Origin: Phascolomyces articulosus
Lineage: Eukaryota > Mucoromycota > Mucoromycetes > Mucorales > Lichtheimiaceae
DNA length: 64,000 bases
NCBI GenBank assembly: GCA_025677815.1
Contig: JAIXMP010000043.1
Span: 1-64,000, forward strand
Direction of reading: 5' to 3'
The position numbers and the translations under genes were made by a program. Of the stretch, positions 58,009 through 64,000 are shown one piece after another (the stretch's first letter is position 1; each line of letters opens with the position of its first letter). Under the pieces are notes generated by a model. The model saw nothing but the letters and a program-made list of their open reading frames with translations. It had not been told where the DNA came from and did not search any database.

Positions 58009-59223
58009 CTATTGCTGTTGTTGTTTGGAGGCACGAATCAAATCTTTCTTCTCCTTACGCTTTTGAAGAAGACGGTTTGCCACTGTAAGAGGCTGTGAAG
58101 TAATTGTTGTTGGCTGGCTTTCAACTTGAGTAGTATGATGCATGTTTTTCATACCACAATCGGGTGAGTGTTCTTGACCTTCCTTTAATTGAGGTTGTTG
58201 TTCTTGTGGAACGTAGTAATTGCTGGGTTCACCTTTTGAAGAGGGAGGATATACTGGTTTCTGTTGCTGTCCTTGATTATATGAACCACCATTGTTGCTG
58301 TTGTTGTTACTGTCGGGTTGTTGAACAAGATTGCTGTTAGGAGTCGTTGAGGAAGAATCAGGTTGGTAATCCTTTTTATCCACAATATAGAATGTTCGAC
58401 TTCGATTCAAATCATCTTGATCACCTGAATCACCTACTTGACTGTCGGTCACTTTATCAATTTGTTGTTCATCCATTTGAACATGGTATTCTCCTGGTGG
58501 AAGATTTCCAACAGTCCACGTAAAAGTAAAATCACTATTATCGTCACCAATATTGGAACCATAGAATGTATCAATGGTTTCAACATACGATGTGCTGTTT
58601 TCGTAAAAAAAAAAAAAAAAAAAAAAAAAAAGTGAATACAGATTACTTCCTAGTCAGTTGATTTTTTAAATATCAAAATTTTAACTTACTTCACTTTAGG
58701 AATATCATCCTCGTCGTCATTATTGTCACCGACTTTATTCTCCTCATCGTCGTTGTCGTTATCGTCATCATCGTCATCGTCATCATCGTCATCATTATCG
58801 TCATCATCGTCATTATCATCATCATCATCGTCGTCGTTGTCATCGTCATCATCGTCATCATCATCATCATCATCATCATCATTATCATCATCATCGGATG
58901 AAGGGAACTCACCCAAAAGAGGCTTAGGTTTTGGAGCTGCTCGACCATCATGTCGATATAACTTGGCAAAAGTGACCTTGTCTTCATCATCATTAATCTT
59001 GTCCAATGTGAAAACAATTTGTGAACCAGGGTAATAAGTAGAACCAGCAGCAGGTGTATTAAAATATTCTGTATCAGCTAAAACAGATGGTGCCATCATA
59101 GAGGCAGCAAGAAGGAATGAAGCACAGACGGATAACTACAAAAAAAAAAGTATTATTATTAGTTCCATATGTTCTCATCTTATAGAAAAACATTTCAATC
59201 AATAATAGTTAACTCACCTTCAT
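58009..59223 (-). CDS. Secreted Kre9/Knh1-like protein with a long poly-Asp tract, 345 aa
   Basis: Three exons: 59218-59223 (only ATG AAG), 58690-59135 and 58009-58594, in phase, 345 residues. The signal peptide LSVCASFLLAASMMAPSVLA ends just before DTEYFNTPAAGSTYYPGSQI. That start, with FTLDK soon after, is the pattern of the Kre9/Knh1 or Ser-Thr-rich GPI-anchored family (an immunoglobulin-like domain); its last strands are split off by a tract of more than 50 mostly Asp residues (from GAT/GAC repeats) and resume as FTFTWTVGNLPPGEYHVQMD. The C-terminal half is Gln/Asn/Ser-rich and ends in a basic segment (LLQKRKEKKDLIRASK) with poly-Gln; no GPI signal is seen. A role in the cell wall is inference. 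The second intron has a run of over 25 T just before its AG. Confidence 0.75.
58716..58895 (-). repeat. Asp-codon microsatellite inside the Kre9/Knh1-like gene
   Basis: GAT/GAC triplets (TCATCG on the plus strand) run for about 180 bases, interrupted by a few AAT/AAC codons. Other frames give poly-Met/Thr or poly-Ser, which explains the long overlapping frames on both strands. Confidence 0.9.
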
Positions 59224-59484
59224 GATTATTTTTATGTAGTTGTATGAAATTTTAAAAAAAAAAGTTGAAAAAAAAAGAAGAAATGTTAAAGATGATAGAC
59301 GGTTCCCTATTTATTTTACTGCCAATATTTTTTTTTATGATCTTTCTTCTCGAGAGTTTAAACTTACATTCGCTCTTTATCTACTTTAACTTCATAAAAA
59401 AAAATTACCTCCTCATACTCTTCCTTATTCTATTCTTTCTTTTTACAAAAAAAAATCCCCTTGATTTATATACTCCCTATTACT

Positions 59485-59517
<33 letters not shown>

Positions 59518-62500
59518 TTACTACTCATTACTACACTATATCAGTATTCTATTCTTCGAGAAATAATAGAGACACGAAAATTACCCAAGATAAGTGGCGT
59601 AAGTGGTTGGTCGTAAAACAAATAAGAAATTGCTCTTTTTGCACATGCTAAGACCCTTGTTGATGATGGGAGTTTTTATTTTTTTTAAAAAAAAAATAGA
59701 CAAGATGATTATAGTTGTATATACAGTATTTACTATTTGACTATCATATACAACTTGTCATAATTAGTGCATATTCAACTTTTATATATAAGATATTTTG
59801 GCACACCTATGAAATAGCTTATCACCAAAGGGTCGTGAATTTTATGAATCATCTTACTATTCCATTTTTATGTTGAACGACGAATAATATAAGAAAAAAG
59901 GAGTAGACTATAAAGATTCTCTTGGTATGATGTAAATGGAAGAGAAAAAAAGTAGAACAAGGGGAGGGGGTGAACTTCTTTTCTTTCGATGGGGTTTTAT
60001 TACTACGAAAGGATCCCATTTAAAATAATATAATACTACTTCTACCCAAGATTAGTCATGTCGAAATGTATAACATCGATTTTCGTCAACTCATTTAACC
60101 GAGAATGAGGATATATGTTCAATAATGCATAAAGCGATCACGAATGTAATACACATATATAAATTTATACAAAGAAGATAAAAGATAGGAATATTATTAT
60201 ACACTTATTATTACTCCCCATCATCCTTTCTCCTTTTTCAATCAAAACTCACGATATTTCGACTCACCCTTTTTTCGTATCATGATCTCCATCAATAAAT
60301 ATATACATATTCAAAATAGAGTACAATATACTAAAGAAACTTTAAAATGAATGAAATATTAACTTTTAAAAAAGAAACAATGGGTTTTATATAAATTGTG
60401 CATATTGTTGGAAGCTGTAAATCAAAGCTCAAATGACAGGTTTAATAACTTTAACTCGAAATTAGACAATCAGTTTGGCTAAAAAAAACTGTTCATTTCA
60501 AAATATATTATCACTTTCGCCACCAAAAAGAGAGTTTTTTTTTTTTATTTTGATCGAAAAACATTGTTTGATTTAATTATTATAATTCTTTCTATTATTC
60601 AATCGGCATGGCGGGGAATTTAGTAAAATCCTCCTCGTATTTATACATTATATTCAACTGAGGTGTCTTTTGATATGCTCATTTTTCCTGCTCACACAAG
60701 CACGATTGTTCCTGATTTATGTGCTGGACTCATGATGAACCAAACTGACATAAAAAGTAAACCATTCAATGAGATTATGACATATATTCAGGAACATTCG
60801 CAAGAGCTCTTCTATAATCAGTAACACAATACACAGAATCAAAAAAAAAAGATGGATGTAAATATCTTTGATGTACATTTTTCTTGATATCTCCTAAATA
60901 AAGGAAGTGGAATAGATGAGAAACCATGGTTTTTTGAGAATATCGAGTAAGTTTCTAAATGACCATCAAAAAAGATGAAGACTCTTACATGACTCCATCG
61001 GCATCAGTAAGATTTGGTTTAACATGTTTAATATTTTTTTTTTATGTGGTAATTCATGTAAAGTTTGAATATCTACAACTTGACTTCAAGGATATCCTGA
61101 ATCGACTGAAGGAGAGAGAAGAGATGGAGGGATTACACACACTGCTATATATATCTGACTAGGTAGAAGAAACCACCGGTGATGGTTCGAGAGAAAATAT
61201 ATATGTTATAAATATTAGTATTTTGTGTTTATTCTTGAGAAATACTCCTAAAGATTATATTAGATGTTGTATATCCCTTCCACATTTAAATTCCTAAAAG
61301 AATACCACACAAGGATAAACGTCTCCTCCTTTGTGGACCATGTTAATTAAAATGATCATTAAGTAGTTTTCATGATTTTATATTTATACAACACTATCTC
61401 TCTCCAATATATTTATACTGTTATAAATTGCGTTTAGTTTAAAGTATAATTTAACATCATAGAATTTGGGATGTCCAGTATGTCCAATTCATGCCCTTTA
61501 ATAGCCAATACCATTTGAAGTTGCTTGGCTTATTGTATCTTATTATTATACAAATCTACTCATTTTACTGATAGCTTCGTTCTTGCTTTATAGATATATA
61601 GCACTGCATATCCATCATCACAACTCCCAATAAATTAATACGTAGCCGATAAGATTATAGTGAATTTGTACATTATCTAGGTCACAAAAACACATGAAAT
61701 AGAAGAAGAATCATTTTCTTTTTTGAGCCATAAGATAAAGTTATTAAAACTATAATCCATACCAAAATAGTATATCAACTAAATTGTTCTACATTCTATC
61801 CTTGCAAATAAAAGCACCACATGACCCATTAGCTACGTACCTGTGCGTTGTAACAAATACAAAGTGAATAATACATGGTCATATCCATATATAATGTATG
61901 TTTTCATTACATTCAAGATCAACAAATAACCATCAGCATTCACATGATGATAATTCAATGCTAATTCCTGGTCACACTGAAGAAAAGTACTATTATCAAT
62001 TAAATTGAAAACTCTCCATGAATAGTTTGCATCTATTTATCAAAATAGATATCGTGCTTATTAGCATTTCATCCCACACATGAACAAGCTTGCATAATGT
62101 GATTCGGAAGAAAATATAGCATGTTGTAGTGATGTTTACATGCATTGTTTCATATTTTATCTTCTATATATAAGGATTACTATATGAACCTATTATCTTA
62201 TGGGGATCATACGAACAAATTAGGAAGGGTCTATTATAAAGAAAGTTAATTACAGAATATGAAAAAAAAAGGATTCATTATTAGTCAACAGAAACCAAAG
62301 AATTTATAATATCGTCCAATTCGGTCTTGTCCGTCATAATGCATAACGAATTATGAATCTCAAAAACACTTAATAATGAATAATAATAAAAAAAACCTTG
62401 ACGGACGTTCTTTTTTCATCGTCACGTAAGCAAGACTTAACACTACCCAAAAAAAAAAATCAGATCATATTTTTGCAAGGAAAATCAGAAAAGAATTTAT

Positions 62501-63015
62501 GCTCTAGACTCATCCATTTTGAAAAGGAAAATACAACGAGGAAAAAAAATAAATCGGCGACTAACAAGTTGAATATAAAACCAAGGAAAGTTTCATGATA
62601 AACAATAGTGTATAACAATTCAGAAAATAATAATAATACGGTCCCTTAATATATATTTTTTTAATATACTTATTGTTTTTGTTGAGGATTCATAATATAT
62701 ATATTAAAATAGACTTAAGGTACATTTAATAAAAACCTTTCATCTACGTATACATAAAACCCCCTTCTTTATGGAAATCATGGTGATATAATAAAAACAT
62801 TTTAATGCTTCTAGACTTTTTTTTTCCTTTTTTTCAAAGAAACTTGCAATTATTTGCCAAGAGAATTGTGTTAGTGAAGGGATTTTAAATCATTTGTACG
62901 TAAAATACCTTGCGGATAAATGGTAACATTTATTTTATGCCCTGAGTTTTCTAGTATAGTTTAGGATTAAAGTTTTACGTCAATGCAACATCACAGACAA
63001 TTATTGTTACTCAAT

Positions 63016-63050
<35 letters not shown>

Positions 63051-63353
63051 AATAATTTGAATGCTTTAGAGCAGATCCAATATATGAATATGGATGATCC
63101 ATATCTTACTTTTTTTTATTATTATTACAACTATATTACAAACAAGGTCATATGAAGGGGGGGAGATGAATGGGAAAGGGAAAGAGGGGGAGAAAACTAT
63201 ACTACATTTTGTTATTATGATTCTTTTTTTTTTTTTTACAAGTGTTGATGGAATGAGATGCAAAGATATGGAAGGAAACTAAAAATACATAAAAAGAGAA
63301 AAGAGAATCATTTCATATAAAACAAGGATGATGAAGAGGAGGATTATTATTAT
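59224..63353. other. Long intergenic region (4.1 kb)
   Basis: No gene supported. Homopolymers and simple repeats are frequent, including a (CAT)n patch near 59496-59520 and an A run of about 33 bases at 63017-63049. The frame at 59265-59651 is Phe/Ile/Tyr-rich and judged non-coding. No tRNA or 5S gene was recognised. Confidence 0.45.
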
Positions 63354-64000
63354 TTAGATAGCATGCGATCGAGTGGGTCTTTGAAAAGATTCTTGGACTG
63401 GTAAACTATTTTGTCGAAAGAAATTGACTTGCATACGAACTCGAGGACTTTCAGGTGAACGAATAATAGGTTCTTGACGAAATTTTCCAAATCCTTGAAT
63501 AGCTTCATATTCATCGGGTGTAACATCTACCGCCATATCATGATCACTATGTTGTGATTCTTCGTCATTGTTATTTCCATTGGACCAATGTTCAATTGGG
63601 GTTTGTAAATCAATGGCAGACAATCGGCGTTTAGTAATGGTAGGAGGACTTTGGTGAGGAGGAGTCCATTCACCTTGGTGCCAATTACGTTCCATCATGA
63701 CATTAGGATCGTTGAAATAATCATAAGTAGGTTGACCACCACTATTGTAGTGACTGTGAGGATGATGATGATGATGTTGACTTCCTGCTCCCATAAAGTA
63801 TTCTTGTTCTCGAGGTTCTTGTTGTGGTAAAGGTGGAGAAGGAACAGCGACTACTTGATGGACTTGATGATGGGATGGTGGTACAATAGTAAATGGATGT
63901 TGTGGGGTAGTAGGAGGAGGGGGTAATGTACGACTTTGAACCATAGAAGATCTTCTTGAACGAACAATATTACTTTCTTGTTGACGTTCATGGGTATGTG
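63354..64000 (-). CDS. Hypothetical low-complexity protein, C-terminal part, runs off the right edge
   Basis: The minus-strand frame is open from the right edge to the stop at 63354. The ATG at 63944 is unlikely to be the start because the frame continues upstream with similar text (ERQQESNIVRSRRSS). The protein is rich in Pro, His, Gln and Ser, with a His run (SQHHHHHPHSHY), a short basic patch (ITKRRLSAIDLQTPIEHW), an acidic segment (DEESQHSDHDMAVDVTPDEY) and a tail FRQEPIIRSPESPRVRMQ. Such composition suits a regulatory or scaffold protein, but I recognise no domain. Confidence 0.6.
   Translation of the reverse strand, partial: HTHERQQESNIVRSRRSSMVQSRTLPPPPTTPQHPFTIVPPSHHQVHQVVAVPSPPLPQQEPREQEYFMGAGSQHHHHHPHSHYNSGGQPTYDYFNDPNVMMERNWHQGEWTPPHQSPPTITKRRLSAIDLQTPIEHWSNGNNNDEESQHSDHDMAVDVTPDEYEAIQGFGKFRQEPIIRSPESPRVRMQVNFFRQNSLPVQESFQRPTRSHAI

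Noticed and set aside
58723..59034. Poly-Ser frame on the plus strand
   Set aside because: Antisense of the Asp-codon microsatellite in the minus-strand gene; no other protein-like text.
59265..59651. 128-codon frame in the spacer
   Set aside because: Dominated by Phe, Leu, Ile and Tyr from T-rich DNA, with no motif or splice context.
1..64000. tRNA, 5S rRNA, snRNA genes and CRISPR arrays
   Set aside because: I scanned for T-loop-like GTTCGANNCC boxes and evenly spaced short repeats and found none that held up; the evenly repeated blocks are the minisatellite and TIR units.

Overview
The window looks like a chromosomal piece of an AT-rich filamentous fungus, most likely a mucoralean member of Mucoromycota. 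The reasons are: short GT-AG introns in almost every gene; a LYS2-type alpha-aminoadipate reductase, an enzyme of the fungal lysine pathway; a Kei1-like inositol phosphorylceramide synthase subunit, a fungal family; and two lineage-specific multi-exon proteins of a type I associate with Mucorales from memory. No species can be named from the sequence alone.

The window has two compartments. From 1 to about 28 kb it is a mobile-element graveyard. It starts with a decayed Ty3/gypsy pol fragment and an LTR (1-1237). Two same-strand halves of an Ndc10-domain (Crypton-like tyrosine recombinase) pseudogene lie at 2150-3488 and 12185-13489. Between them are a PIF/Harbinger element (4918-8526, perfect 24-bp TIRs, itself hit by a solo LTR) and a Tc1-like element (9620-12177, itself hit by another solo LTR). 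A TA-flanked MITE (15615-15863) and a seven-unit minisatellite (16361-17460) follow. Then come two divergent genes with PD-(D/E)XK-nuclease-like motifs: a broken one on the minus strand (17660-20364) and an intact seven-exon one on the plus strand (22485-24419). A gypsy integrase relic with a polypurine tract and a short LTR that was split by a solo LTR (25770-27703) closes the compartment.

From about 28 kb to the end it is an ordinary gene region with long AT-rich spacers. It holds a peroxisomal-type FAD amine oxidase (28180-29859, minus), a YcnI/DUF1775 secreted protein (33569-34438, minus), a PXA-PX-Nexin_C sorting nexin (35950-39086, minus), Kei1 (41701-42687, plus), LYS2 (45672-50172, plus), an Mpv17/PMP22 protein (50442-51252, minus), a small hypothetical gene (51555-51902, minus) divergent from a complex I B22/NDUFB9 subunit (52091-52604, plus), a secreted cysteine-repeat protein (56318-56767, plus), an acidic secreted Kre9/Knh1-like protein (58009-59223, minus) and a partial low-complexity protein running off the right edge (63354-64000, minus).

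The order of insertions can be read directly. Four target-site duplications were found by eye: ATAAC, ATCGT/ATTGT, TAATC and the 5-bp TAGTA. Removing the LTR in the Tc1 transposase restores its frame. Most in-frame stops in the elements can be explained by C-to-T changes (CGA to TGA, CAA to TAA). Exon boundaries were worked out by hand from GT-AG sites and frame; no search tools were used, so family assignments rest on recognised motifs.
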